A stretch of 64,000 bases of DNA, from assembly GCA_030603495.1 (NCBI GenBank), contig JAUVXR010000006.1, forward strand, positions 20,124-84,123, read 5' to 3'. The first letter of the stretch is position 1, and every line of letters starts with the position of its first letter. This DNA comes from a bacterium (GTDB lineage Bacteria; Armatimonadota; Zipacnadia; Zipacnadales; Zipacnadaceae). The translations under genes were made by a program, and so were the position numbers. The notes under the pieces were generated by a model. It ran no database searches. It had not been told where the DNA came from and was given only the letters and a program-made list of their open reading frames with translations. Positions 23,735-34,298 of the stretch are shown here, piece after piece.

Positions 23735-26263
23735 TCAACGTACGCTCCGACACCCATTAAGGAACCCGCACACTCTTGCATCTTCTCCGTCCGTTTCGAC
23801 CGTAACCATTCCCGACTGGCCGGTGATAGCCAGCTCGACCGAGCGCGGCATTGGCTCAGCGGCGTCCGGAGCAATCGCCTCGCCGCCGGAGACGATCCCC
23901 AGGCGGGGCTGGCTTAATCCGATGACGGGCCCAGCATAGCGCAAACTGCGGCCGTGGTGGGGCATTTGCATTATCGTGCTGCGCAGAGAGATGTCATGCT
24001 GCCGACTCCAGGTAATCAGCCGCTCCAGCCCTGCTTTCTCCTGGTCGGCCAGCATCAGCAGGGATACCCCGCCGTACTCCAGGCGCAGGGCTATCGAGTT
24101 ATTATTAAGGTCGTCGCGCGAGCCGCGAATTAGCGGCCGGCTGGGCGCGAGCGCCAGGGCCTCTACTCCAATGCCGAGGTCAATCCGCCCGCCTGCTCGC
24201 ACCGTCGTAACAGGCACTTGGTACTGCTTCGCGGCATTCTCTACCGCCTGCCATACGTTGGTGTCAGGATTGAAGCCCGGTTCGAGGATGAGATCAACTG
24301 GCAGCCGCGCGAGCAGGCGCGGGACGGCATTGCAGTGGTCCGACTGCGGGTGCGTGATGACCAGCGCATCGAGGCGGCGGATGCCCCGCCGGCTCAGGAA
24401 GGGCAGTATGACGCGGTCAGCGAGCACCTCTCCGCGCAGTCCGGGGTACTGCCTGCTGCCCGCATCTACCATCAGGACCTGTCCACCCGGCGCCTCGATC
24501 ACCGCGCACTGGCCCTCCCCCACCGCCAGGAAGGTTACGCGCAGCGACTGATCCCGGTTGTGCACCGCCACCAGCATCGCTACAAGGGCAACGGCTGCCA
24601 CCAGGCTGATTACTATCCAGCGTCGGTCAAGGCTCCGGACCAACTCCACTGCACGGCTCCGCAGGGCCGGCTTAGCTGCCACCAGAATCAGGCCGCCGAC
24701 TACCACATACCACAGGAGCACCATTGGCCCCGAAAAGTAGACATTGTCGAAGTAGGCGCCGGGCAATCGCGCGAACAGCTCATTACTCACAAGCATTATC
24801 TGCATCAGTACGCGGGCAAGGCCGCAAAGCATCGTCGTGACCGGCATTAGAACTGAGCCGGTGACCAGCGCGATCATCCCCAGCGGCATCACCAACATCG
24901 AGATAGGCACCGCGATGGCGTTGGCTAGATTCGCCGACCCGGCGAAACTATAGAAGTTGCAGGCGAGAATCGGCGTGACCATAATCCACGCCCCGAGCGT
25001 CGCCAGCAGCACCGTAGCCACCAGATGAGGCCGGTGAACCACACCCAGGATGTCGCGGTAGCTGCGCGGCGCGTACAGACTCACCCCGATGGCCGCAGCG
25101 AACGTAAGCTGCGCACCAACGTTGAAGACGGTGTCGCTGTCCGCGATCACCAGTACAAACACAGCCAGCGCCACCGCGTTGGGCAGGTCGTAACGCCGGC
25201 CGGTGACGAGAGCGTAGACCAGAATACCGGCCATCACCAGCGACCGACTCACCGAGGGCCCGAGGCCGGCTAACAGGGCAAATCCCACCACTACTGGACC
25301 GATCAGCAGGGCGTGCCACGGACCCAGTGCGCGTCGCCGGCCGGCGGTGACCAACAGGATCAGAGTGAAGATGATGAAAGTCACCTGGGCACCGGAGACC
25401 ACCAGCAGGTGAATCGTCCCGGTCTGGCGGAATGTGTCCTCGGTATCCTTGTCTATTCCCCGCGTTGCGTGGAGACCGTAGACCATACCCGCCATCAGAT
25501 GGGCATAGAAGTCCGAGTCAGGCCCGGGCATCGCCTTTTCCAGATTCGCCAGCGCCCGTTGCCGGGCAAACTGCATAAGATTCTTCAGCTTGAACCGCCA
25601 GGGCATCAATCCCGGCAAGGGCTGCATGACCTGCACACGCGCCTGGGCAGTTATCCCCCGGCGCGCCAGGTAGCGGCGCATGTCAAACTGGCCCAGGTTC
25701 ATCGCTGGTGGTGGCAGCGCGAGGTCAGTCACCCCAGCCGAGACCCTCTGCCCCACCTTTAGTTCTTCCTCCCAATCTGACTCGGCCAGCGACACCCGCC
25801 CTGTCGCCGACCACGCGGAGCCGCCGCTAGCCACTGACTCCGCAGCTACAATCAGGCGGCGCCAATACGAATGCTGCTCGGAAATCTCCACCACCCGGCC
25901 GACTACCAGGGCCTGTTCGCGAGGGGCAAAGCGGGAGATATCGTGCGGGGGCACCACAAACTGCACTGCGTGCAGGCAAATCCCGGCAATAAAGAAGGCC
26001 GCGGCCAGCCACAGGTGACTGTAGACCGACCTACCCCGGGCAACTAGGAAAGCTATGCCAAGGGCAGCCAAGGGAATGAGCAAGCTTGGGGAGAAGCCTA
26101 TGCGTAGACGTTCGGCGGCGACTATACCCAGGACCAAAGCCACCGTCACTGAGACCAACGGGCGATAGCCGAGGTGCCGGAGCAACCTCCAGGGTCGGGT
26201 CTCGCCTACGGAAGTCTGTTCAGTCGTGTTGTGCGAGCTTGGCAAAGAGCTATCCACTAGCAT
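23735..26263 (-). CDS. comEC: DNA internalisation competence protein ComEC/Rec2
   Basis: 842 residues. The inner-membrane channel carries one DNA strand into the cytoplasm during natural transformation. N-terminal hydrophobic helices with a DUF4131 part (about 30-210), then the ComEC transmembrane core (about 240-530, including LLVVSGAQVTFIIF), and a C-terminal metallo-beta-lactamase-like domain (about 565-830) with VDAGSRQYPG, ITHPQSDHCNAV and MPHHGRS metal sites. Start ATG at 26263. It faces the DUF4062 gene tail to tail, 45 bases apart. Other com genes are absent. Confidence 0.93.
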   Translation of the reverse strand: MLVDSSLPSSHNTTEQTSVGETRPWRLLRHLGYRPLVSVTVALVLGIVAAERLRIGFSPSLLIPLAALGIAFLVARGRSVYSHLWLAAAFFIAGICLHAVQFVVPPHDISRFAPREQALVVGRVVEISEQHSYWRRLIVAAESVASGGSAWSATGRVSLAESDWEEELKVGQRVSAGVTDLALPPPAMNLGQFDMRRYLARRGITAQARVQVMQPLPGLMPWRFKLKNLMQFARQRALANLEKAMPGPDSDFYAHLMAGMVYGLHATRGIDKDTEDTFRQTGTIHLLVVSGAQVTFIIFTLILLVTAGRRRALGPWHALLIGPVVVGFALLAGLGPSVSRSLVMAGILVYALVTGRRYDLPNAVALAVFVLVIADSDTVFNVGAQLTFAAAIGVSLYAPRSYRDILGVVHRPHLVATVLLATLGAWIMVTPILACNFYSFAGSANLANAIAVPISMLVMPLGMIALVTGSVLMPVTTMLCGLARVLMQIMLVSNELFARLPGAYFDNVYFSGPMVLLWYVVVGGLILVAAKPALRSRAVELVRSLDRRWIVISLVAAVALVAMLVAVHNRDQSLRVTFLAVGEGQCAVIEAPGGQVLMVDAGSRQYPGLRGEVLADRVILPFLSRRGIRRLDALVITHPQSDHCNAVPRLLARLPVDLILEPGFNPDTNVWQAVENAAKQYQVPVTTVRAGGRIDLGIGVEALALAPSRPLIRGSRDDLNNNSIALRLEYGGVSLLMLADQEKAGLERLITWSRQHDISLRSTIMQMPHHGRSLRYAGPVIGLSQPRLGIVSGGEAIAPDAAEPMPRSVELAITGQSGMVTVETDGEDARVCGFLNGCRSVR

Positions 26264-26357
26264 ATCCGGTCAGCAGAGAACGCGGATGGAGACTACGGAA
26301 CACTTCGCGGGCGGTACGACCAAGTCCTCCGCCCTCGTAGCCACTACAGGTGGTTTG

Positions 26358-26366
26358 TGATACAAT
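26358..26366 (+). promoter_or_regulatory. Possible extended -10 promoter for the ABC exporter
   Basis: TGATACAAT (TGn plus TACAAT) 80 bases before the ABC gene start; no good -35 at 17 bases. It lies in the divergent region between comEC and the exporter. Confidence 0.4.
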
Positions 26367-26445
26367 AGCAGCATCCGACCAGGCAACTACACTGAGTGGC
26401 AGCTACCTCACCAAACGGTAACGCAACAGCAAAGGACTTGATACG

Positions 26446-28314
<1,869 letters not shown>

Positions 28315-28361
28315 GCGAAAGTCCGTCGGCCCGGATGGTCGCCCCAAGAGAAGATGGCAAG

Positions 28362-29207
28362 ATGAGCTTGAACTGGGATGAAGCAAGGAAACTGGTAGTG
28401 CAGATGCGCTCCGAAGGCGCCACCTCCGAGGAAATCAGAATGTCACTGCGCGATGCAGGCTGCTCTGAGATCAAGATATCCAAGCTGGCGCCGACCCAAG
28501 CGCAAGGCAGCCCGGTACTACCACTTCTTGCTCTGTCGCTGGGCCTATTGTCTCCATTCTTCGCCGCTCTGGTGTTCCCCGTGCTGGCCCGGGTCACTCA
28601 CCGCACTCCGTCGTCGGAGCTACTCTGCCGAGGACTCCTGATGCTTGCTCCCCTGACGGTGCCCATTACACTGGGCATCATCGCACTTGCCACGCGGAGC
28701 GGGCGGAAATACGCAGCCGCCGTCGGGATTGCGCTGCCGGGGGTCATACTGGTGTTCATGCTGTCAATCATCTTGGGTGATGCTCTACGGGGCCCAGGCC
28801 CAACAATCCGGTGTCTGTCCAACATCAAGAACCTCGCGCTATCCCAGATGATCTATGCCTCGGACTGGGAAGAGCACTTCCCACCTGCTCAAAGATGGCC
28901 TGAATGCATCTTCGAGTACCTCAACGAGGAGAAGGTCTTCCTTTGTCCGGGCGACAACCGTAACGCAAAGCATCAATTTGCTGGCGTCGAAACTAGCTAC
29001 ACCATGAACGCGCTCTGTGGTGGGCTGAGGCTTGATAGTTTTGAGAAGCCAGGGGACACCGTTCTGCTTTTCGACGGCACGAAACTCTTCGGCAGCCACG
29101 GGGCCGCCGCATTTCGACACCACGAGGGCCTGAATGTGGCCCTCGCGGACGGCCATGCCCGGTGGTGTTCACGAAACGACTTTCTGCGGTTGCGACTCGA
29201 GCCGTGA
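28362..29207 (+). CDS. Polytopic membrane protein with C-terminal H-X9-DG domain
   Basis: 281 residues from ATG 28362 (an ATG at 28335 would add nine). Residues about 4-40 form a helical domain (DEARKLVVQMRSEGATSEEI) resembling small UBA-like or regulatory modules. Three membrane segments lie at about 55-160. The extracytoplasmic part, about 165-281, matches the C-terminal half of secreted H-X9-DG proteins (CLSNIKNLALSQMIYASDWEEHFP, then FRHHEGLNVALADGHARW with H-X9-DG intact), but no prepilin helix precedes it. GC content seems lower than in neighbours. The function is unknown; the arrangement is unusual. Confidence 0.72.
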   Translation: MSLNWDEARKLVVQMRSEGATSEEIRMSLRDAGCSEIKISKLAPTQAQGSPVLPLLALSLGLLSPFFAALVFPVLARVTHRTPSSELLCRGLLMLAPLTVPITLGIIALATRSGRKYAAAVGIALPGVILVFMLSIILGDALRGPGPTIRCLSNIKNLALSQMIYASDWEEHFPPAQRWPECIFEYLNEEKVFLCPGDNRNAKHQFAGVETSYTMNALCGGLRLDSFEKPGDTVLLFDGTKLFGSHGAAAFRHHEGLNVALADGHARWCSRNDFLRLRLEP

Positions 29208-29324
29208 CGGCCCAAGTCAGTCATCGCTCACGGCCGGCTCCCCGTAGTAGGCACACGGCCTTCCTCGAGAGGTAGAGCAGACGCTAGACGGGGACAGATA
29301 GAGGCAGACAACGGCAGGCGAGGC

Positions 29325-29813
29325 TTACGGGCAGGGCCTAAAAACGATCCGGTACTCCTCGTTCTCATCTATTCCATCAACATAGTCAAATTCGAATTCG
29401 TCGCCGAACTCCCGGCACCACTCGGCCAGTTCTGCTGGCCAGATCACACTGCTGATCTGCTTCTCCAAATGCTCACGGCCCGACTTGCGCAGCAATTCCC
29501 GCCACTGGCAGTGGGTGACAACGAACACTACACCGTCGGGCACTTCATCCACGCGAAACAGGTGACCGTCAGCCCGCAACTTCAAGCTGAAGCAGGCGGT
29601 CAAGTCGGCGATGGAATTGCCAGTGATGCCCAGGACCTCGCGCGCCTTGCGCGCCTGGATTTTGGGCACAATCTGCCAGACTTTCTCGTCCAATGCCAGG
29701 GCGTGCTCGAAGCCGTGAGCCTCCTCGACCGTCACAAACCACAGTCCATCTACCGCCGTATACGACCGCCGCAAGTATTCAACCAGCGCCTTGTCCTGGT
29801 TCATTGGCACCAC
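29325..29813 (-). CDS. DUF6125/L-2-amino-thiazoline-4-carboxylate hydrolase-like protein
   Basis: 162 residues. The pattern LVEYLRRSYTAVDGLWFVTVEE, then VWQIVPKIQARKAREVLGI, a middle with LKLRADGHLF and CQWRELLRKSGREHLEKQI fits the PF14196-type family (DUF6125), small proteins found near dehalogenating and anaerobic metabolism genes in many phyla. A conserved Cys in HCQW matches the family. No partner gene is close. The two starts MVPM (29813) and MNQ (29804) cannot be separated. Confidence 0.7.
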   Translation of the reverse strand: MVPMNQDKALVEYLRRSYTAVDGLWFVTVEEAHGFEHALALDEKVWQIVPKIQARKAREVLGITGNSIADLTACFSLKLRADGHLFRVDEVPDGVVFVVTHCQWRELLRKSGREHLEKQISSVIWPAELAEWCREFGDEFEFDYVDGIDENEEYRIVFRPCP

Positions 29814-29866
29814 CCCGAAAAAGAGTAGCCGCGCACGATGTGTGATCTGGTAGGTATGTTATTTCG

Positions 29867-29934
29867 TAGGAGCGACATTCTTGTCGCGATGGTGTCATAC
29901 ACTGGACTGAGTCGCGGCAAGAATGTCGCTCCTA
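29867..29934. repeat. Palindromic repeat, family B, inverted pair
   Basis: Two copies of the unit TAGGAGCGACATTCTTGTCG plus CGA, plus strand at 29867-29889 and inverted at 29912-29934 with one mismatch, spaced by 22 bases. Each unit contains a small perfect hairpin (GCGACA/TGTCGC with TTCT loop), so the pair can form one long cruciform. The unit recurs at 35424-35450 and, interrupted, at 38013-38068. Confidence 0.8.
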
Positions 29935-29954
29935 TCGCACGAAAACGGCTCGTA

Positions 29955-31313
29955 CTACAACTGTGCCTTCACGCGGCTGACCAGCTCCTCCCCAATGCGG
30001 TCACGGGCTTGGGGAGTTTTGCCCTCCCAGCGCATAACCAACTCCTCAGCTGTATTCGAGGCGCGGATCAGCGCCCAGCCCTCAGGCATCTGAACGCGGG
30101 CGCCATCCACCTCCAGAACCGGGTGCTCTTCGCGATAGCTCGCCGCCACCTGCTCGACCACCTGCCACTTGAGCGCATCCGGGCAGTCCATCCGTATTCC
30201 GGGCGCGGGGAAGTACCGGGGCAAGTCCGCCACAATATCACGCAGCGGCTTGTCCTGGGACGAGAGGCTACCCAGCAGCCGGGCGGCAGCGTAGGCGGCG
30301 TCGTCGAACTTGATGTAGGGGTTGCCGAAGTAGCAGTGTCCAGAGGTCTCGAAGCCCAGCGGCGAATTCACCCGGCGCATGCCGTCGAGGATGAACGGAT
30401 AGCCGCACGCAACCATCTCCACCCACCCGCCCCACTGCTCCACCTGGTCAATCAGCGCCTGCGAGCAGCGGACCTCGGTGACAATGGTCGCCGGGGCGTC
30501 AGCCAGCACCTCGCGGCACAGCGGCACCACATAGTTGTCGGGCCAGACCATTGCACCAGTGTGATCCACCACCGAAATCCGGTCGCCGTCAGCGTCAATG
30601 GCGACACCCAGGTCGGCGCTGGTCTCGACGACGCGCTGCGCGCAGTGGGTCATGGCCTCCTCGCTCAGCGGATCCGGCGAACGGTTGGGAAACGTCCCAT
30701 CAGGCTCCGCGAACAGCACCTCCAGCTCGTGCCCAAGGGCTGCCAATAGCCTTGGTGCGTTGAATGTGCCGCAGCCGTTGCCCACGTCCAGTACAACCTT
30801 CAGCGAGCGCTGGGCACTAACCTGGGCCGCTGCGATCTCAAAATACTTCGGCCAGATGTCACGCTGCTCACATCTGCCCTGGCCCTCTGCAAAGTTGCCA
30901 GCTATTGCCTGCTGATAGAGCTCCTGGAGCTGGTCGCCGTAGAAGGGCCAGTCACCCAGGCGCAGTTTGATCCCGTTGTACTGCGGCGGGCGGTGGGAGG
31001 CGGTAATGCCCATGCCGCCGTCGGCCTGCCACAGGCCTATAGCGAAGTAGACCACTGGTGTAGGGCACTGGCCGATGTCAATCACCTGGCAGCCGCAGCT
31101 CACCAGCCCCTCGATAGCCGCCGCACAAAGTTCTTCAGACGAAGGGCGCAGGTCGCGGCCGACGACAACTGTAGCGCTCGCAGGATTGGGGAAGCGGCTG
31201 GCGTAGGACTGCGCGATAGTGCGGACGACCGCCGGAGTGATCTGGCTGCCGACCTCCCCTCTGATGTCGTAGGCTCGGAAAATGCTAGAATCAATCTCTA
31301 CCGCAGCACTCAC
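29955..31313 (-). CDS. Phosphomannomutase/phosphoglucomutase
   Basis: 452 residues of the alpha-D-phosphohexomutase family, interconverting 1- and 6-phosphates of mannose or glucose for nucleotide-sugar and polysaccharide synthesis. All four functional loops are visible: the catalytic serine in GITASHRPPQYNGIK (Arg replaces the usual Asn after His), the metal loop AIDADGDRISVVD, the sugar loop LGFETSGHCYF and the phosphate loop RASNTAEELVMRWEG. The N-terminus FRAYDIRGEVGSQITP matches AlgC/ManB-type enzymes. Substrate preference is not readable. It stands between two unrelated minus-strand genes. Confidence 0.92.
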   Translation of the reverse strand: MSAAVEIDSSIFRAYDIRGEVGSQITPAVVRTIAQSYASRFPNPASATVVVGRDLRPSSEELCAAAIEGLVSCGCQVIDIGQCPTPVVYFAIGLWQADGGMGITASHRPPQYNGIKLRLGDWPFYGDQLQELYQQAIAGNFAEGQGRCEQRDIWPKYFEIAAAQVSAQRSLKVVLDVGNGCGTFNAPRLLAALGHELEVLFAEPDGTFPNRSPDPLSEEAMTHCAQRVVETSADLGVAIDADGDRISVVDHTGAMVWPDNYVVPLCREVLADAPATIVTEVRCSQALIDQVEQWGGWVEMVACGYPFILDGMRRVNSPLGFETSGHCYFGNPYIKFDDAAYAAARLLGSLSSQDKPLRDIVADLPRYFPAPGIRMDCPDALKWQVVEQVAASYREEHPVLEVDGARVQMPEGWALIRASNTAEELVMRWEGKTPQARDRIGEELVSRVKAQL

Positions 31314-31389
31314 GGCATCACCTCTGAAAGACTAGACTGTGCGGAGTCGGAAGCTTCGGGGGCCCTAGCAGCACGATTTGGGCCAAGCA

Positions 31390-33135
31390 TCAGTACATCC
31401 GCCGCGCGCCGACGTAACGAGGGGCATAGTAGCTATCAGTAATGTGGCTAATCTTGACGCGGGAACGCGAATTGGAGGCATGGATAAACTTGTTGTCGTT
31501 GATGTAGAGACCGACGTGAGAGATGCCGCGCCGGTAGGTGTTCTTGAAGAAGACGACATCACCCGGCTGCAATTGGCCACGCGAGACCGGCTTGCCCTGG
31601 AGAAATAGCCCCGGACTGGTGCGGCCCACCTTGGTGCCGTGGCGGCCCATTACGTACTGCACAAAGCCCGAACAGTCGAAGCCGCCTGGGCTTTCCCCCC
31701 CGCGTACATACCGATGTCCCAGGTACTTCAGCGCTGTCTGGATTATCTGACTACCCTTGTTACGGCTAGCGGAGCCGGTTGCTATGCCACCTTCCTGACG
31801 GGCAATGCGCTCTTCGCGGGTGTCAATCAGCCAACTGGCCACCCAGCCGGTTTTGCCGTTGTCCAGTAAGACCTTGTACCAGTCGCCCTGCTGGTCAGTG
31901 ATTATTACCTGGGTGCTGAGCACCAGCTCGCCAATCTCCGCATGCTCTGCGCTCGGGCCATCGCGCAGGTTGACCTCCGGTCGGGCCACCCAACCGACAT
32001 TGACCTCGATCTGCTCGCCGTTCTGCTCAGTGGTAATCGCCTGGCCCGGCGGCAGGAAGCTCACCACCCAGCCGGCGGCCCAGCCGACCTTCCCCTCCCC
32101 TGTCTTGATCCGGCACCAGTGACCCTCGGCACCCATCACTTCGATCTTGCTGCCGCGCTCAAGCTGGAACTGAACCGGACGCTCCGTACTTGGCCCGCTG
32201 CGCACGTTGACACGGTCCTCATCAATCCAGGCGTAGAGCTCCTCGCTGGGTGGGGCTGGTTCCTTGTATTCTGGCGACGGAAAATCAGGAGGCGGCGCGG
32301 GCAGCGGCGGCGTACTAGCTCGCGAGCCCTCGCCCTCCTCGACCTTAATCAACCACTCAGCCACCCAACCGGTATTCCCGCCGTGGACGGTTACCTGCTT
32401 CCAGTCACCCTTTTCCCCAAAGATATACAATACCTGGCCCTTTTTGAGCGTGGCCACTATATCAGAACTGGTGCTAGGCTCCATGCGCAGGCGGACGTTG
32501 TCGCCCTCAACATAACCCTTGGCTGACGTCCACCCGCGGTTGCTGGCCGTAGCGCCTCCACGTTCGGCCAGCTTGCGGCCCGCCTCGACGTTGAATTCGA
32601 GCATATCCCCCCGGATCCAGCCCTCGCCGCCGGGAGTCCTACACTTGATCCAGTCGCCGCGCTGGCTGAGCTTGTAAACCTTGGTACCCCGCGGCAGAGA
32701 GCCGTAGCGCTCGTAGCCCAGCCCAGGGCCGCTGCGCACATTGCCCGCGCTTACATTGATCCAGGAGGGGGGATTACCAGTAGAGACAGTTTGCACCGCC
32801 GAACTCGCCTCCGCCAACTGCCGGCCCTTGTCGTAGGAGAACTCCAGCAGCCATTCGGCTACCCAGCCCCAACTGTCATCGGGCAGCCTGGCCCAGCACC
32901 ACCGGTTGCGGAAGGCCGTCACGTAGAGCTTGGTGCCCTTGGTCAGCGTGCCGATTTTCTGGCGATCGGTGCCCGGGCCGCTGCGCACGTTCAGTGTCTC
33001 CGCCTTGACCCATGCTGTCCAGACCTTCCTATCAGCATGCACCGCCGTGCCTATCAGCACCGAGGTCAACAGAAATACCCCAACCCACAACAGCACAGCT
33101 TGGCCCGTCATTTGGCGGCGCAAATCTACCTGCAT
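31390..33135 (-). CDS. Exported NlpC/P60 cell-wall endopeptidase with five SH3b domains
   Basis: About 581 residues. Signal peptide, then five bacterial SH3 domains (each with LNVRSGPG or a variant, for example VNVRSGPS and VNLRDGPS) at about 40-100, 120-175, 205-265, 305-365 and 385-445, then an NlpC/P60 domain at about 470-580. Cys in GFDCSGFVQYV, His in ISHVGLYIND and His in FIHASNS form the active site. It hydrolyses peptide stems in peptidoglycan while SH3b domains bind the wall. Start: ATG 33135 lies four bases after the predicted transcription start, so translation is probably leaderless; an in-frame TTG at 33156 would overlap the -10 box. Confidence 0.92.
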   Translation of the reverse strand: MQVDLRRQMTGQAVLLWVGVFLLTSVLIGTAVHADRKVWTAWVKAETLNVRSGPGTDRQKIGTLTKGTKLYVTAFRNRWCWARLPDDSWGWVAEWLLEFSYDKGRQLAEASSAVQTVSTGNPPSWINVSAGNVRSGPGLGYERYGSLPRGTKVYKLSQRGDWIKCRTPGGEGWIRGDMLEFNVEAGRKLAERGGATASNRGWTSAKGYVEGDNVRLRMEPSTSSDIVATLKKGQVLYIFGEKGDWKQVTVHGGNTGWVAEWLIKVEEGEGSRASTPPLPAPPPDFPSPEYKEPAPPSEELYAWIDEDRVNVRSGPSTERPVQFQLERGSKIEVMGAEGHWCRIKTGEGKVGWAAGWVVSFLPPGQAITTEQNGEQIEVNVGWVARPEVNLRDGPSAEHAEIGELVLSTQVIITDQQGDWYKVLLDNGKTGWVASWLIDTREERIARQEGGIATGSASRNKGSQIIQTALKYLGHRYVRGGESPGGFDCSGFVQYVMGRHGTKVGRTSPGLFLQGKPVSRGQLQPGDVVFFKNTYRRGISHVGLYINDNKFIHASNSRSRVKISHITDSYYAPRYVGARRMY

Positions 33136-33145
33136 ACCATCGGGA

Positions 33146-33175
33146 ATTATACCCAATCGCTTCCTACATAGTCAA
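33146..33175 (-). promoter_or_regulatory. Promoter of the NlpC/P60 gene, leaderless type
   Basis: Minus strand TTGACT (33170-33175), 18-base spacer, exact TATAAT (33146-33151). The start falls near 33139, four bases before the ATG at 33135. Confidence 0.8.
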
Positions 33176-33320
33176 ACTGCCGCACCCGACGCTCGCACGT
33201 ATGTGCGGCCACACTGACCCACGGGCGAGCTATTGCTACTGACATTTCTGTGCGCTCAGAGGTTCACCACAATGGCTCTGTCCTGTCGCCCACGTTCTCG
33301 GGCACGCCGCGCGCATGAGT

Positions 33321-33349
33321 TTGCATTCGCACAGCCGATTTGCTATACT
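33321..33349 (+). promoter_or_regulatory. Promoter of dapB
   Basis: TTGCAT (33321-33326), 17-base spacer, TATACT (33344-33349). Transcription would start near 33356, 38 bases before the ATG. Together with 33146-33175 it makes a divergent promoter pair. Confidence 0.75.
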
Positions 33350-33393
33350 TCCTATCTACCGCTGGAGAACTGATCGTCTCGGGGAGGGCCAAG

Positions 33394-34197
33394 ATGTCGG
33401 CGGAGAAGATAACCATTCTGGTAACTGGTGCCTGTGGACAGATGGGTAGGTATGTGGTAGCCGGCGTCCTCGATGCGCCCGATATGGAGCTGGTCGGGGC
33501 AGTGGACCCGGCGGGCCGCGGTAAGCCGCTCAGCGAGATCGTGTCCGGGGCGCCTGAGGATGTTGTCTGCAGCGGACACTTGGCCTCGGCCCTGGCGGAG
33601 AGCCAGCCCCAGGTCATGATTGACTTCACCCATCCCGACGTGGTCATGGACAATACCCAGGCTGCCTTGAACGCGGGGGTGGCCTGCGTGGTCGGCACCA
33701 CCGGATTCTCGCCGGTGGACCTTCAGGTGGTCGAACAGATGTGCCGGAAGAAGCACACGCCCTGCATCATCGCGCCGAACTTCAGCATCGGGGCGAACCT
33801 GATGATGAAATTCGCTGCCGAGGCGGCCAATGACTTCGACTACGCCGAGATCATCGAGCGCCATCACGAGAAGAAGGCCGACGCGCCCTCGGGCACTGCC
33901 CTGATTACCGCTGAAAAGATGACCCAGGCGAGCGAGCGACCCCTGCGCGACGTGCTGACCGCCCGCGAGAAGCTACCGGGCTCGCGCGGGGGCGCGACCG
34001 AGGGCATCCGCATCCACAGTGTGAGGATGCCCGGCTACATCGCCAACCAGGAAGTGGTACTGGGCGGCACCGGCGAGGTGCTCAAGATCGAGCATATCAC
34101 CACCAGCCGGGAGTGCTTCATTCCCGGCGTGCTCCTGGCAGTGCGTAAGATCCTCGAGATGGAAGGACTGACCTACGGGCTCGATAAGATTCTCTGA
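33394..34197 (+). CDS. dapB: 4-hydroxy-tetrahydrodipicolinate reductase
   Basis: Reduces 4-hydroxy-tetrahydrodipicolinate with NAD(P)H, a step of lysine and diaminopimelate synthesis that feeds peptidoglycan. 267 residues. Motifs: TGACGQMGRYV (nucleotide loop), VMIDFTHPDV, VVGTTGF, the active-site signature EIIERHHEKKADAPSGTA and the C-terminal EHITTSRECFIPGVL. ATG 33394 has GGGGAGGG at the right distance; the open frame upstream overlaps the promoter. asd follows after a repeat pair, consistent with an aspartate-pathway group. dapA is missing from the window. Confidence 0.95.
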   Translation: MSAEKITILVTGACGQMGRYVVAGVLDAPDMELVGAVDPAGRGKPLSEIVSGAPEDVVCSGHLASALAESQPQVMIDFTHPDVVMDNTQAALNAGVACVVGTTGFSPVDLQVVEQMCRKKHTPCIIAPNFSIGANLMMKFAAEAANDFDYAEIIERHHEKKADAPSGTALITAEKMTQASERPLRDVLTAREKLPGSRGGATEGIRIHSVRMPGYIANQEVVLGGTGEVLKIEHITTSRECFIPGVLLAVRKILEMEGLTYGLDKIL

Positions 34198-34225
34198 CGA
34201 AACATTGAGCATGGTTCATTGCGAC

Positions 34226-34285
34226 ACGGTAGGACAGGCGTCCCGCCTGTCCCAAATGCCGACAGGCGAGACGCCTGTCGTACCG
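34226..34285. repeat. Palindromic repeat family A, inverted pair between dapB and asd
   Basis: Plus copy at 34228-34252 (GACAGGCG/CGCCTGTC with TCC loop) and inverted copy at 34260-34285, separated by seven bases. The pair can form two small hairpins or one long one, and would interrupt or attenuate transcription between dapB and asd. Confidence 0.8.
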
Positions 34286-34298
34286 CATAGAAGAGGTG

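Noticed and set aside
22245..23735. Integrated element with ssrA att repeats
   Set aside because: No second copy of the tmRNA 3' end was seen after the DUF4062 gene and no integrase is present; kept only as a hypothesis of acquisition.
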